A DNA stretch of 56,837 nt from Limnohabitans sp. JirII-31. Its GTDB lineage: Bacteria > Pseudomonadota > Gammaproteobacteria > Burkholderiales > Burkholderiaceae_C. A program made the translations under genes and the position numbers. Location: contig NZ_NESA01000018.1 of assembly GCF_002778315.1 (NCBI RefSeq), forward strand, positions 1 to 56,837, written 5' to 3'. The notes under the pieces are model-generated. The model had not been told where the DNA came from, did not search any database, and was given only the letters and a program-made list of their open reading frames with translations. Within the stretch, counting starts at the first letter, position 1. The number at the start of each line of letters is the position of its first letter. Positions 30,096 to 38,328 of the stretch are shown in pieces.

Positions 30096-30136
30096 ATGAG
30101 CTCCTTAATTCTTTTCCTGCCATGCAACGCTCGGGA

Positions 30137-30496
30137 TCATTCCCAATCGATGGCACCCTTGATCCACATGTAGGCAAAGCCTGCAACCAAAATGGCCAGG
30201 AAAATCATCATGTCGATGAAGCCGATGAAACCAATTTCCTTGAGCGCCACGGCCCAAGGAAATAAAAATGCAATTTCGAGGTCGAACAAAATGAAGAGGA
30301 TGGCGATCAGGTAGTAACGCACATCGAACTTCATGCGGGCGTCTTCAAACGCTTCAAAACCGCATTCGTAAGGGGAGTTTTTGGCAGGGTCGGGGCGATT
30401 AGGGCCCAGGAAGTAACCCAGAACTTGGGGGACAACCCCCACGCCAAGGCCTACAAGGATAAACAGGAGGACGGGGAGGTACTGTTCAAGGCTCAT
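30137..30496 (-). CDS. nuoA: NADH-quinone oxidoreductase subunit A
   Basis: The 119-residue small membrane subunit, first of the nuo operon, has three helices and conserved motifs [20 protein letters not shown] and [13 protein letters not shown]. The operon promoter should lie in the 87 bp between this start and the tRNA-Leu gene, or nuo may be transcribed from further upstream; I see no clear -35/-10 pair there. Confidence 0.96.
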   Translation of the reverse strand: MSLEQYLPVLLFILVGLGVGVVPQVLGYFLGPNRPDPAKNSPYECGFEAFEDARMKFDVRYYLIAILFILFDLEIAFLFPWAVALKEIGFIGFIDMMIFLAILVAGFAYMWIKGAIDWE

Positions 30497-30583
30497 CGCA
30501 ATCTCGCGGTATGACTAGTCGTTCTTAGTCTGCGAGTCTGCCCGACCTGGTTGACACCAGATTGACAGCAGACTTTGTTTGGA

Positions 30584-30668
30584 TGGTGCCGTCGGCGAGA
30601 CTCGAACTCGCACAGCTTTCGCCACTACCCCCTCAAGATAGCGTGTCTACCAATTTCACCACGACGGC
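30584..30668 (-). tRNA. tRNA-Leu (anticodon GAG)
   Basis: The 85-base gene folds as a class II tRNA. The acceptor stem is GCCGTCG with CGACGGC, and the D arm contains TGGTAGACACGC. The anticodon stem CTATC/GGTAG encloses loop TTGAGGG with anticodon GAG. A variable arm and a T arm with GTTCGAGTC complete it. The 3' CCA is encoded at 30584-30586. It lies between secG and nuoA in the same orientation and is probably cut out of a common transcript. A 7-bp inverted repeat (GTTCAGT/ACTGAAC) lies just upstream at 30677-30712. Confidence 0.95.
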
Positions 30669-30770
30669 TTGTATGCGTTCAGTTCAACGAAGAGGAATAA
30701 CGCTTACTGAACAGCCTCAGAGTTTACCCTGAAAAGAACGATTTTCTCTCTGAAGCTTGAGGTTTTATGT

Positions 30771-31133
30771 TCACTTGGTGGGGATTTGTGCCGCGCCAGA
30801 CGCAGGCACAACAGCGGCAGGAACAGCATCGGCTGAGGCACCCGCAGCAGGTGCCACCACAGCACCTTCAAGCACACTGCCCGAACTGGCAGGACGCAAG
30901 TTGCCAAAGTAAGCCAAGGCCAGCGTGCAAGCAAAAAATACAGCGGCTAATACGCCCGTGGTACGCGACAAAAAGTTCGCACCACCACTGGCACCAAACA
31001 AGCTGCCTGAGCTGCCACTGCCAAAAGCTGCGCCCATGTCGGCACCTTTGCCGTGCTGGACCAAGATGAGGCCGATCATGGCCAAAGCAGCCAACAACTG
31101 AACCACTTGCACAATGTTAAGAATCAAATTCAT
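30771..31133 (-). CDS. secG: Protein-export membrane protein SecG
   Basis: The 120-residue protein has two membrane helices. The N-terminal helix is followed by the family motif IGLILVQHGKGADMGAAFGSG and then LFGASGGANFLSRTT before the second helix. It stimulates SecYE translocation by assisting SecA cycling. The Ala/Pro-rich C-terminal tail (about 35 residues) is longer than in E. coli. The tpiA-secG-tRNA-Leu-nuoA order is typical of proteobacteria. Confidence 0.96.
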   Translation of the reverse strand: MNLILNIVQVVQLLAALAMIGLILVQHGKGADMGAAFGSGSSGSLFGASGGANFLSRTTGVLAAVFFACTLALAYFGNLRPASSGSVLEGAVVAPAAGASADAVPAAVVPASGAAQIPTK

Positions 31134-31156
31134 AAAAACTCCGAAATAGCTGTGTG

Positions 31157-31915
31157 TCAGCGGGCAGCCGCTGCGATGATGGTCAAAAAGTCAGCCGACT
31201 TCAACGCCGCGCCGCCAATCAACCCACCATCAATATCTGGTTGGCTCAGCAACTGAGCCGCATTGGCAGCGTTCATGCTGCCACCATAAAGAATTTGCAC
31301 GCGGTCCGCATGTGCAGTCGCTGCCTGCAATTGCGCACGCAACACAGCGTGCACGGCTTGAGCTTGCTCTGGCGTGGCAGTTTGGCCTGTGCCAATGGCC
31401 CACACGGGCTCGTAAGCCACCACGATCTCGCTGATGCAATGCCCGTTGGTGTGAATGACCGCAGCCAGTTGGCGCTTCACCACCTCTTCGGTTTGACCGG
31501 CTTCGCGCTCGGCCAAGGTCTCACCCACACACACGATGGGTGTGATGCCTGCCGACAAGGCACGTTGCGCCTTGATAGCCACCAACTCATCGCTTTCGGC
31601 ATGGTATTGACGACGCTCAGAGTGCCCCACGATGGCAAAACGCACCGCAAAGTCTTTCAACATGGCAGCAGAAATTTCACCGGTGTAGGCACCTTGCTCG
31701 TGCGCAGACAAATCTTGCGCGCCCAGCTCAATGCCCGAGCTCTGTGTCAGTTGCTGCACTTGCGACAAATAAGCCGCAGGCACACATACCGCCACTTGCG
31801 CTTGCTGACCCGCGAGTGCTGCACTCAAGCCTTGTGCAATGCCTTGCATCAAAACCTGGTTGGCAGCCAAGCTGCCATTCATTTTCCAATTGCCTGCAAT
31901 GAGTTTTTGTTTCAT
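31157..31915 (-). CDS. tpiA: Triosephosphate isomerase
   Basis: The 252-residue glycolytic TIM barrel starts [14 protein letters not shown], with the substrate Lys and Asn in GNWKMNG, the catalytic His in IVGHSERR and catalytic Glu in [21 protein letters not shown] closes the phosphate site. The ATG at 31915 overlaps the stop of the upstream oxidoreductase (ATGA), so the two are translationally coupled. Confidence 0.98.
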   Translation of the reverse strand: MKQKLIAGNWKMNGSLAANQVLMQGIAQGLSAALAGQQAQVAVCVPAAYLSQVQQLTQSSGIELGAQDLSAHEQGAYTGEISAAMLKDFAVRFAIVGHSERRQYHAESDELVAIKAQRALSAGITPIVCVGETLAEREAGQTEEVVKRQLAAVIHTNGHCISEIVVAYEPVWAIGTGQTATPEQAQAVHAVLRAQLQAATAHADRVQILYGGSMNAANAAQLLSQPDIDGGLIGGAALKSADFLTIIAAAAR

Positions 31916-32919
31916 GACAAGTTCCAAGTCAACACAATCTTGCCAATGTGCTGGTTCGACTCCATCAAGCGATGGGCCCGTTCAGCGCCATCCAGCGAGG
32001 CTGCATCAAAAGTTGAATGAATCACCGGCTTGATTCGACCGGCTTCGATCAGGGGCCACACATGCTGGCGCAGACTGCTGGCAATGGCGGCTTTGAACGC
32101 GACGGGACGTGGACGCAAGGTTGAACCCGTGATGGTCAAGCGGCGACGCAGGACCAAGCCTGCGTTGAAGCCGCTCTTAACCCCACCCTGAACAGCGATG
32201 ATGACCAAACGGCCATCTTCAGCCAAACACTCTACTTCACGAGTCACATAGTCACCGGCCACCATGTCGAGCACCACATCCACGCCTTTGCCATCGGTCA
32301 GGCGTTTGACCTCAGCCACAAAGTCATGTGTTTTGTAATTGATGGCGTGATCTGCCCCCAGCGCCACGCAGGCGGCGCATTTGTCGTCGCTGCCCGCAGT
32401 CACGATGACCTTGGCACCCAGGGCTTTAGCCATTTGAATGGCCGTCACACCAATGCCGCTCGAGCCGCCTTGCACCAACAAGGTTTCCCCTGCCTGTAGA
32501 CGACCGCGGTCAAACACATTGCTCCACACCGTGAAGAATGTCTCTGGCAACGATGCAGCCTCGACATCGCTCAGACCTTTTGGAATTGGCAAACACTGCC
32601 CGACAGGTGCCACACAATGGTCGGCATAACCACCACCGGCTACCAAGGCACACACACGGTCACCCACCTTCAGACCTGCAGCCGCCATAGCCGCTGCGTC
32701 GCCTGAGGCGATGACACCGGCGACTTCCAGCCCAGGCACATCCGATGCCCCAGGAGGCACAGGGTAGTTGCCAGTACGCTGCAACACGTCAGGGCGGTTC
32801 ACGCCGCTAGCGCTGACGCGAATCAGCAACTCGCCCACGCCTGGCTGCGGCGCAGGCCGTTGGCCTGGACGCAGCACCTCAGCAGCACCGGGCGATGTGA
32901 TGTCAACAATGCGCATCAT
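31912..32919 (-). CDS. NAD(P)H-quinone oxidoreductase, zeta-crystallin/PIG3 type
   Basis: The 335-residue medium-chain reductase has the GroES-like N-terminal half with [32 protein letters not shown] and the Rossmann half with [22 protein letters not shown], as in TP53I3-like quinone reductases. Catalytic zinc ligands are absent. It reduces quinones with NADPH; the natural substrate is unknown. The ATG at 32919 has GAGGTG upstream; a second ATG follows directly. It lies 22 bp after pnp. Confidence 0.88.
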   Translation of the reverse strand: MMRIVDITSPGAAEVLRPGQRPAPQPGVGELLIRVSASGVNRPDVLQRTGNYPVPPGASDVPGLEVAGVIASGDAAAMAAAGLKVGDRVCALVAGGGYADHCVAPVGQCLPIPKGLSDVEAASLPETFFTVWSNVFDRGRLQAGETLLVQGGSSGIGVTAIQMAKALGAKVIVTAGSDDKCAACVALGADHAINYKTHDFVAEVKRLTDGKGVDVVLDMVAGDYVTREVECLAEDGRLVIIAVQGGVKSGFNAGLVLRRRLTITGSTLRPRPVAFKAAIASSLRQHVWPLIEAGRIKPVIHSTFDAASLDGAERAHRLMESNQHIGKIVLTWNLS

Positions 32920-32941
32920 GTGCGTCACCTCGGCTGTCAAA

Positions 32942-35161
32942 TCAAGACTGATGGTCTTGATGGGCATCCCCTGCATGGGGACGCTCAGCATGTTGGTTGT
33001 CAGCGTGCTGGCGCTCACCATGGTGGTGACGCTGCTCGCCTTGATGCTCACCCTGGTGCTCAGCAGCAGGACGCTCGGTCAAGGCTTTCATCGACAACTT
33101 GACGCGACCTTTTTCGTCCGTCTCCAACACTTTCACGCGCACGATCTGACCTTCGGCCAACACATCGGTGACCTTGGCAATGCGCTCGTGGCTGATTTGG
33201 CTGATGTGCAGCAAACCGTCTTTGCCAGGCAACAGGTTAACCAAAGCGCCGAAGTCCAGGATCTTGGTGATCGGGCCTTCGTAGACCTTGCCAATTTCAA
33301 CTTCAGCTGTGATTTGCTCGATGCGCTTCTTGGCTTCTTGGGCCTTGTCGCCATCGGTGGCAGCGATGGTGATGGTGCCGTCTTCGTCGATGTTGATCTG
33401 GCAACCGGTTTCTTCGGTCAGCGCACGAATGACAGAACCACCCTTGCCAATCACGTCACGGATTTTTTCAGGGTTGATCTTCATGGTGAAGAGCTTGGGT
33501 GCAAAGTCAGAGACTTGCGTGTTGGCTTCGCCCATGGCGTCTTGCATCTTGCCCAGAATGTGCATGCGAGCTTCCTTGGCCTGAGCCAAAGCCACTTGCA
33601 TGATCTCTTTGGTGATGCCTTGGATCTTGATGTCCATCTGCAAAGCGGTGATGCCGTGGGTGGTACCGGCCACTTTGAAGTCCATATCTCCCAGGTGATC
33701 TTCGTCACCCAAGATATCGGTCAACACGGCAAAGCGGTTGCCTTCTTTGATCAGGCCCATGGCGATACCGGCGACGTGCGCTTTCATGGGCACGCCAGCG
33801 TCCATCAGCGACAAGCAGCCGCCGCAGACCGAAGCCATAGAAGATGAGCCGTTGGACTCGGTGATTTCAGACACCACACGCAGGGTGTAGGGAAATTCTT
33901 CTTTGCTTGGCAACACCGCCACCAAGGCACGTTTGGCCAAACGGCCGTGACCGATTTCGCGGCGTTTGGTGCTGCCCATGCGGCCCACTTCGCCGGTGGC
34001 AAAGGGAGGCATGTTGTAGTGCATCATGAAACGGTCTTCGTACTCACCGGCCAAGGCGTCAATGCGTTGTGCGTCGCGCTCGGTACCCAAAGTGGTGACC
34101 ACCAAAGCTTGGGTTTCACCACGTGTGAACAAGGCCGAACCGTGGGTGCGGGGCAACACGCTGTTGCGAATTTCGATGGGACGCACGGTGCGCGTGTCGC
34201 GACCGTCGATGCGGGGCTCGCCAGCCAAAATTTGGCTGCGCACGATGCGCGCTTCGATGTCAAACAACATGCTCTCAACCTTGACGGCGTCAAACTCCAC
34301 ACCGTCAGCCTTGAGGCCAGCCATGACGGCGGCGTAGGCTTCGCGGCAAGCATGGGTACGGGCTTGTTTGTTGCGGATCTGATAGGCAGCGCGCAGCTTG
34401 TCTTCAGCTTGTGCGGTGACCTTGGCGATCAGCGGCTCGTCCTTAGCAGGTGCAGTCCAGTCCCAAGCGGGTTTGCCAGCGTCGCGCACCAACTCGTGAA
34501 TGGCATTGATGGCAATGTTGCCTTGCTCGTGGCCAAACACCACAGCACCCAACATGATGTCTTCCGACAGTTGTTGGGCCTCGGACTCCACCATCAACAC
34601 AGCGGCTTCAGTGCCTGCCACCACCAAGTCCATCAGGCTGTCTTTGCGCTGGGTTTGGCCGGGGTTCAAGACGTATTCGCCGTTGATGTAGCCCACGCGG
34701 GCTGCGCCGATAGGGCCATTAAAAGGAATACCCGAAATGCTCAGGGCAGCAGACACGGCGATCAAGGCGGCAATGTCGGCGTCGACTTCAGGGTTCAGGG
34801 ACACGGTGTGAATCACCACGTGCACGTCGTTGTAGAAACCTTCAGGGAACAAAGGACGGATCGGACGATCGATCAGGCGACTGGTCAGCGTCTCGTGTTC
34901 GCTGGGCTTGGCTTCGCGCTTGAAAAAGCTGCCAGGGATCTTGCCTGCGGCATAGGTTTTTTCGATGTAGTCAACGGTCAAAGGAAAGAAGTCTTGGCCA
35001 GCTTTGGCAATCTTCGAACCCACCACCGTGGCCAAGACCACGGTGTCATCCATGTTGACGAGCACAGCGCCGCCGGCTTGGCGAGCAACTTCGCCGGTTT
35101 CCATGGTGACCGTGTGTTGGCCCCACTGGAAGGTTTTGGTGACTTTGTTGAAAAGTGACAT
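32942..35161 (-). CDS. pnp: Polynucleotide phosphorylase
   Basis: The 739-residue 3'-5' phosphorolytic exoribonuclease comprises two RNase PH domains (about 1-220 and 310-550), a KH domain (about 555-615, with [20 protein letters not shown]) and an S1 domain (about 620-690, with [20 protein letters not shown]). The last 40 residues are unusually rich in His, Gln and Glu ([20 protein letters not shown] and onwards). It degrades mRNA, usually with RNase E. A perfect 13-bp hairpin in its leader resembles the RNase III site used for pnp autoregulation in E. coli. Confidence 0.97.
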   Translation of the reverse strand: MSLFNKVTKTFQWGQHTVTMETGEVARQAGGAVLVNMDDTVVLATVVGSKIAKAGQDFFPLTVDYIEKTYAAGKIPGSFFKREAKPSEHETLTSRLIDRPIRPLFPEGFYNDVHVVIHTVSLNPEVDADIAALIAVSAALSISGIPFNGPIGAARVGYINGEYVLNPGQTQRKDSLMDLVVAGTEAAVLMVESEAQQLSEDIMLGAVVFGHEQGNIAINAIHELVRDAGKPAWDWTAPAKDEPLIAKVTAQAEDKLRAAYQIRNKQARTHACREAYAAVMAGLKADGVEFDAVKVESMLFDIEARIVRSQILAGEPRIDGRDTRTVRPIEIRNSVLPRTHGSALFTRGETQALVVTTLGTERDAQRIDALAGEYEDRFMMHYNMPPFATGEVGRMGSTKRREIGHGRLAKRALVAVLPSKEEFPYTLRVVSEITESNGSSSMASVCGGCLSLMDAGVPMKAHVAGIAMGLIKEGNRFAVLTDILGDEDHLGDMDFKVAGTTHGITALQMDIKIQGITKEIMQVALAQAKEARMHILGKMQDAMGEANTQVSDFAPKLFTMKINPEKIRDVIGKGGSVIRALTEETGCQINIDEDGTITIAATDGDKAQEAKKRIEQITAEVEIGKVYEGPITKILDFGALVNLLPGKDGLLHISQISHERIAKVTDVLAEGQIVRVKVLETDEKGRVKLSMKALTERPAAEHQGEHQGEQRHHHGERQHADNQHAERPHAGDAHQDHQS

Positions 35162-35236
35162 GGTTTTCTCCTAAAGAGTTTGGGAAGTGCAGGCCACTTC
35201 GCCGAAGCCCGGAGGAACTGGTGCAGCAAACGATGC

Positions 35237-35275
35237 CATTCCAAAAAAGCCCACTAGGTCGTCTTTTTTGGAATG
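35237..35275 (-). promoter_or_regulatory. Perfect 13-bp stem-loop in the pnp leader
   Basis: CATTCCAAAAAAG at 35237-35249 and CTTTTTTGGAATG at 35263-35275 pair completely around a 13-base loop, between rpsO and pnp. No T-run follows on the coding strand, so it is probably a processing or regulatory site rather than a terminator. Autogenous control through RNase III and PNPase is known in E. coli; here it is inference. Confidence 0.6.
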
Positions 35276-35342
35276 ACACAGCTTTTCGAATCTGCGCCTC
35301 GTACCGTTCCGTTGGATTAAAAATTTCAGTGCAACAAGTGCA

Positions 35343-35376
35343 AAACGCCTGAGCTATTTAAATAACTCAGGCGTTT
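35343..35376 (-). terminator. rpsO-pnp intergenic terminator/attenuator hairpin
   Basis: AAACGCCTGAG and CTCAGGCGTTT form an 11-bp stem with an AT-rich 12-base loop, 17 bp after the rpsO stop. In the transcript direction the stem ends in a short TTTT run, so termination is probably partial, allowing some read-through to pnp as in E. coli. Confidence 0.75.
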
Positions 35377-35393
35377 GTCGCGAACTTCAGCGA

Positions 35394-35657
35394 TTACTTG
35401 CGCAGGCCAAGCTTGGCAATCAGTGCAGCGTAACGGTCAAAGTCTTTGGACTTGAGGTAGTCGAGCAATTTGCGACGACGGCTCACCATGCGCAACAAGC
35501 CACGACGACCATGGTGGTCTTTGGCGTGTGTCTTGAAGTGAGGGGTGAGTTCGTTGATGCGGGCAGTCAGCAGTGCAACTTGCACTTCAGGACTACCGGT
35601 GTCACCAGCGGCGCGTGCGTTGTCTTTGACAACTTCAGCAATTTTTGCAGTCAGCAT
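35394..35657 (-). CDS. rpsO: 30S ribosomal protein S15
   Basis: The 87-residue protein contains [20 protein letters not shown] and [20 protein letters not shown], the 16S rRNA-binding core of S15. The ATG at 35657 ([10 protein letters not shown]) has AAAGGA seven bases upstream and gives the usual S15 length. The S15 C-terminus LGLRK is intact. pnp follows after a terminator-like hairpin. Confidence 0.97.
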   Translation of the reverse strand: MLTAKIAEVVKDNARAAGDTGSPEVQVALLTARINELTPHFKTHAKDHHGRRGLLRMVSRRRKLLDYLKSKDFDRYAALIAKLGLRK

Positions 35658-35742
35658 GTGTTTTCCTTTGATGTTTGACTTGCGTTGGGCCATGGAACTT
35701 AGACCCAACGTGCTTGCCTCACCTCATAGATAAAGCCCACAG

Positions 35743-35751
35743 AGTATAGCA
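35743..35751 (-). promoter_or_regulatory. Candidate extended -10 promoter of rpsO
   Basis: On the minus strand the sequence reads TGCTATACT, a good extended -10 element, 86 bp upstream of the rpsO start. No convincing -35 lies at standard spacing, which extended -10 promoters can tolerate. Confidence 0.45.
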
Positions 35752-35844
35752 AACCCCAACTTTAGGCCGCTGACCGGCGTTTGCCATAGCGCCAAGGGCC
35801 GCTTTTTCAAGTCACAAGATCCAAAAATATTCCTCTTTGCCATG

Positions 35845-35876
35845 CCCTTGAAATCAGCCGAGCCGCGCGCAATTTC
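35845..35876 (+). promoter_or_regulatory. Sigma-32-like heat-shock promoter of the Hsp20 gene
   Basis: CCCTTGAAA at 35845-35853 matches the sigma-32 -35 element, and CGCAATTTC at 35868-35876 resembles the CCCCATNT-type -10, with a 14-base gap. The promoter lies 57 bp before the Hsp20 start codon. Confidence 0.55.
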
Positions 35877-35933
35877 TGTTCATGCTGCACCGCATTCCGC
35901 AGTGCAGCCCGCTATTTGCAAGGAGAAATCACC

Positions 35934-36296
35934 ATGTTGTTTACCCCCGTCAATGCCCGTTTGAACCGCCCCGCTCTCCACTCGTTTGAGCGTTTTTTGG
36001 GTGATGTGATGCGTCAAACCGGCCCCTCACAAAACTTCCAACAAGACGACAAGGCCTATCGTCTGAGTTTTGATGTGCCAGGCATCAGCCGTGAGCAATT
36101 GCAAATTGAGATTGAAGACAACGTGGTGCGTATCCAAACTGTGGCCGATGCCCCCCGTCAATACCGTGGCAGCTACGAATTGCCGCAGCACATTGACACC
36201 GCCAGCAGCAGTGCCAAATTGGAAAATGGCGTGTTGACCTTGGAATTGGTCAAGCAGCAACCCAAGAGCAACGCCACCTCACTGTCGGTGCAATAA
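35934..36296 (+). CDS. Small heat-shock protein, Hsp20/alpha-crystallin family
   Basis: The 120-residue holdase chaperone has a short N-terminal arm and an alpha-crystallin domain (about residues 35-115) with AYRLSFDVPGISREQLQIEI and AKLENGVLTLELVK, the conserved GVLTL motif. It keeps unfolding proteins soluble under stress. The ATG at 35934 has AAGGAG at good spacing. It is convergent with tsaD, leaving a 5-bp gap. Confidence 0.93.
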   Translation: MLFTPVNARLNRPALHSFERFLGDVMRQTGPSQNFQQDDKAYRLSFDVPGISREQLQIEIEDNVVRIQTVADAPRQYRGSYELPQHIDTASSSAKLENGVLTLELVKQQPKSNATSLSVQ

Positions 36297-36301
36297 CAGC
36301 G

Positions 36302-37345
36302 TCATCCAACCAGCTCGGCCAGAGGCCAGCGCGGTTTGATGTCAAAGCTATAACTGGTGGACAGTGCCGAGCTCTCTTGAGACTCGGCCTGCAAGCGCAT
36401 GGCAGCGGCCATGGCAATCATCGCGCCGTTGTCGGTGCACAAATGCAACTCAGGGTAGTGCACCCGCACATTCAAACGCGCACAAGCCGCGTTGAGCTGC
36501 TCACGCAGGTGACGATTGGCTCCCACACCACCAGCCACCACCAAGCGTGTCAAGCCGGTCTGGCGCAAAGCGGCCAAGGACTTCTTCAACAACACCTCCA
36601 CAATCGCGGCCTCGGTCGAAGCGGCCAAGTCCGCCTTGCGCGCCTCAAGTTGCGCCCCCAACTTTTGCGCTTGGGTCAGCACAGCTGTTTTGAGCCCTGC
36701 AAACGAAAAATCCAAATCTCCGCTGTGCAGCAAAGGGCGCGGCAACTTGAACGCTGTGGCATCACCTTGTTGCGCCAGCTTGGACAAAGCAGGTCCACCT
36801 GGGTAACCCAAGCCCATCAGCTTGGCTGATTTGTCAAAGGCTTCGCCTGCGGCGTCGTCGATGGTTTCGCCCAGCAACACATACCGGCCCACCCCATCCA
36901 CCCGCATCAGCTGCGTATGCCCCCCCGACACCAACAAAGCCACAAACGGGAACTCTGGCGCATCCTCACTCAAAAACGGCGACAGCAAGTGCCCTTCCAG
37001 ATGGTGTACGCCCAGCACCGGCTTGCCCAAAGCTGCGCCCAACGCACAGGCCACACCCGCTCCCACCAGCAAAGCGCCGGCCAAGCCTGGGCCACGTGTA
37101 TAAGCCACCACGTCCACCGCTTGCAAGCTTTGCTGCGCTTGGGCCAACACCTCACGCGCCAGAGGAATGACGCGACGGATGTGGTCACGGCTGGCCAGCT
37201 CGGGCACTACGCCCCCGTAGGCTTGGTGCATGGCAATTTGGCTGTGCAATGCATGCGATAACAAGCAAGGCAAGGCCTGTCCATCGGCGCGCACCAAAGC
37301 CACGCCGGTCTCGTCGCAAGAAGATTCAATACCAAGGATCAACAT
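36302..37345 (-). CDS. tsaD: tRNA N6-adenosine threonylcarbamoyltransferase
   Basis: The 347-residue ASKHA-fold enzyme transfers the threonylcarbamoyl group to A37 of ANN-decoding tRNAs. Seen: [17 protein letters not shown] at the N-terminus, the metal-binding [10 protein letters not shown] motif near residue 110 and VSGGHTQLM. The C-terminal [11 protein letters not shown] motif is also present. The ATG at 37345 is the family start. It partners with TsaE (7649-8137), TsaB and TsaC. Confidence 0.98.
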   Translation of the reverse strand: MLILGIESSCDETGVALVRADGQALPCLLSHALHSQIAMHQAYGGVVPELASRDHIRRVIPLAREVLAQAQQSLQAVDVVAYTRGPGLAGALLVGAGVACALGAALGKPVLGVHHLEGHLLSPFLSEDAPEFPFVALLVSGGHTQLMRVDGVGRYVLLGETIDDAAGEAFDKSAKLMGLGYPGGPALSKLAQQGDATAFKLPRPLLHSGDLDFSFAGLKTAVLTQAQKLGAQLEARKADLAASTEAAIVEVLLKKSLAALRQTGLTRLVVAGGVGANRHLREQLNAACARLNVRVHYPELHLCTDNGAMIAMAAAMRLQAESQESSALSTSYSFDIKPRWPLAELVG

Positions 37346-37442
37346 AGTGGACAAGTTTATGCGGATGGGTTGTTGCCTCACATGACTGGCGCACAATTTG
37401 CATCACTCACACCGACAGTGAGTGTGCCTAGAAAGTTCCGGA

Positions 37443-38096
37443 ATGAAAGCCAGCCCCAAGAAGATCAAACCCCAGGAAGCCTTGCGCATCGTGGTGGTGG
37501 CTCCTGACTTGGTGGTGACCGACCCCCACGACGACCATGCACGCACCCAAGCCGAGCGCTCACGTGCGCTGCGCATTGGCTTGCTGGAAAGCGGCTTCAA
37601 CCTGATTGCGACACTGCCCGCCGATGTGTTTTTGGCCGACCGCATCAGCCAGTTGCAACCCGACCTGATCATTGTGGATGCCGAATCCGAGGCCCGTGAC
37701 GCACTGGAGCATGTGGTGTTTGCCACCCGTGATGCGAGGCGGCCCATCGTGTTGTTCACCGATGACAACGACACCAGCCATGTGCGCGATGCCGTGGCGG
37801 TCGGTGTGTCGGCCTACATCGTGGACGGTCTCTCCAGCACGCGCATTCGCCCGATCCTGGATGTGGCGATGGCGCGCTTCGAATACGAACAAAATTTGCG
37901 TGACGAACGTGACCAGGCTCGACACGCACTGCAAGAGCGCGGTCTGGTGGACCGGGCCAAAGCTCTGTTGATGGACAAGCAATCGCTGACCGAAGCGCAA
38001 GCCCACGCGAAATTACGCAAGGTAGCGATGGACAAAGGCCTCAAGCTGGCCGATGTCGCCCAACGCATTCTGGACATGGCAGACCTCCTGTCCTAA
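37443..38096 (+). CDS. nasT: NasT-type ANTAR-domain transcription antiterminator
   Basis: The 217-residue response-regulator-like protein has a receiver-type domain (about residues 15-135, with IIVDAESEARDALEHVV), a short coiled coil and a C-terminal ANTAR RNA-binding domain (about 155-213). The ANTAR signature is ERGLVDRAKALLMDKQSLTE and KLRKVAMDKGLKLADVAQRI. NasT proteins bind paired hexaloop hairpins in leaders of nitrate assimilation operons and prevent termination when nitrate releases them from NasS. Its target should be the leader immediately downstream. No nasS gene adjoins it. The ATG at 37443 was chosen over a GTG at 37422. It is divergent from tsaD. Confidence 0.9.
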   Translation: MKASPKKIKPQEALRIVVVAPDLVVTDPHDDHARTQAERSRALRIGLLESGFNLIATLPADVFLADRISQLQPDLIIVDAESEARDALEHVVFATRDARRPIVLFTDDNDTSHVRDAVAVGVSAYIVDGLSSTRIRPILDVAMARFEYEQNLRDERDQARHALQERGLVDRAKALLMDKQSLTEAQAHAKLRKVAMDKGLKLADVAQRILDMADLLS

Positions 38097-38098
38097 TT

Positions 38099-38108
38099 TG
38101 GTGCACCA
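38099..38108. promoter_or_regulatory. Palindrome and direct repeats upstream of the sigma-54 promoter
   Basis: TGGTGCACCA is a perfect palindrome made of NtrC-like half sites (TGCACCA), starting on the nasT stop region and about 100 bp before the predicted transcription start. Just after it CACCCGATCA occurs twice (38120-38129 and 38132-38141). These are candidate activator sites; the half-site orientation differs from the classical NtrC site. Confidence 0.4.
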
Positions 38109-38175
38109 CGCCCCGAACACACCCGATCACGCACCCGATCAGGGCAAACCCTAGCGGCATCGGCTTGTAATCAGC

Positions 38176-38190
38176 TGGCACAAGCCTTGC
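38176..38190 (+). promoter_or_regulatory. Sigma-54 promoter of the nitrate assimilation operon
   Basis: TGGCACAAGCCTTGC matches the sigma-54 consensus TGGCAC-N5-TTGC exactly, with the invariant GG and GC ten bases apart. The start of transcription would be near 38202, immediately before the leader hairpins. This implies control by an enhancer-binding activator, most likely NtrC under nitrogen limitation. Confidence 0.85.
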
Positions 38191-38209
38191 GTAACCCAAG
38201 GCATAACCC

Positions 38210-38237
38210 TCCAAGGTTGGAACGGACAAAGGCGTCC
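38210..38237 (+). promoter_or_regulatory. Candidate ANTAR-binding RNA element (two hexaloop hairpins)
   Basis: Hairpin 1 is TCC-AAGGTT-GGA (38210-38221, a weak 3-bp core stem); hairpin 2 is GGAC-AAAGGC-GTCC (38224-38237). Both hexaloops have A at position 1 and G at position 4, the ANTAR-RNA rule. The loop and 3' stem of hairpin 2 are the same bases as the 5' arm of the following terminator, so the two structures exclude each other. Confidence 0.7.
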
Positions 38238-38283
38238 CCAGACATGGCTTTCACGAGCTGTCTCTGTGGACGCCTTTTTCTTT
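38228..38283 (+). terminator. Regulated intrinsic terminator in the nrtA leader
   Basis: AAAGGCGTCC (38228-38237) pairs with GGACGCCTTT (38268-38277), with an inner AGACA/TGTCT stem, followed by the run TTTTTCTTT to 38283. It lies 45 bp before the nrtA start and should stop transcription unless hairpin 2 of the ANTAR element is held by NasT. Confidence 0.85.
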
Positions 38284-38328
38284 GCCTCAACGCTTTTGGA
38301 GTTGCCTGTTTTTTTCAAGGAGTGATTC

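Noticed and set aside
30677..30712. 7-bp inverted repeat between secG and tRNA-Leu as a terminator
   Set aside because: The loop is 22 bases and no T-run follows in the transcript direction.
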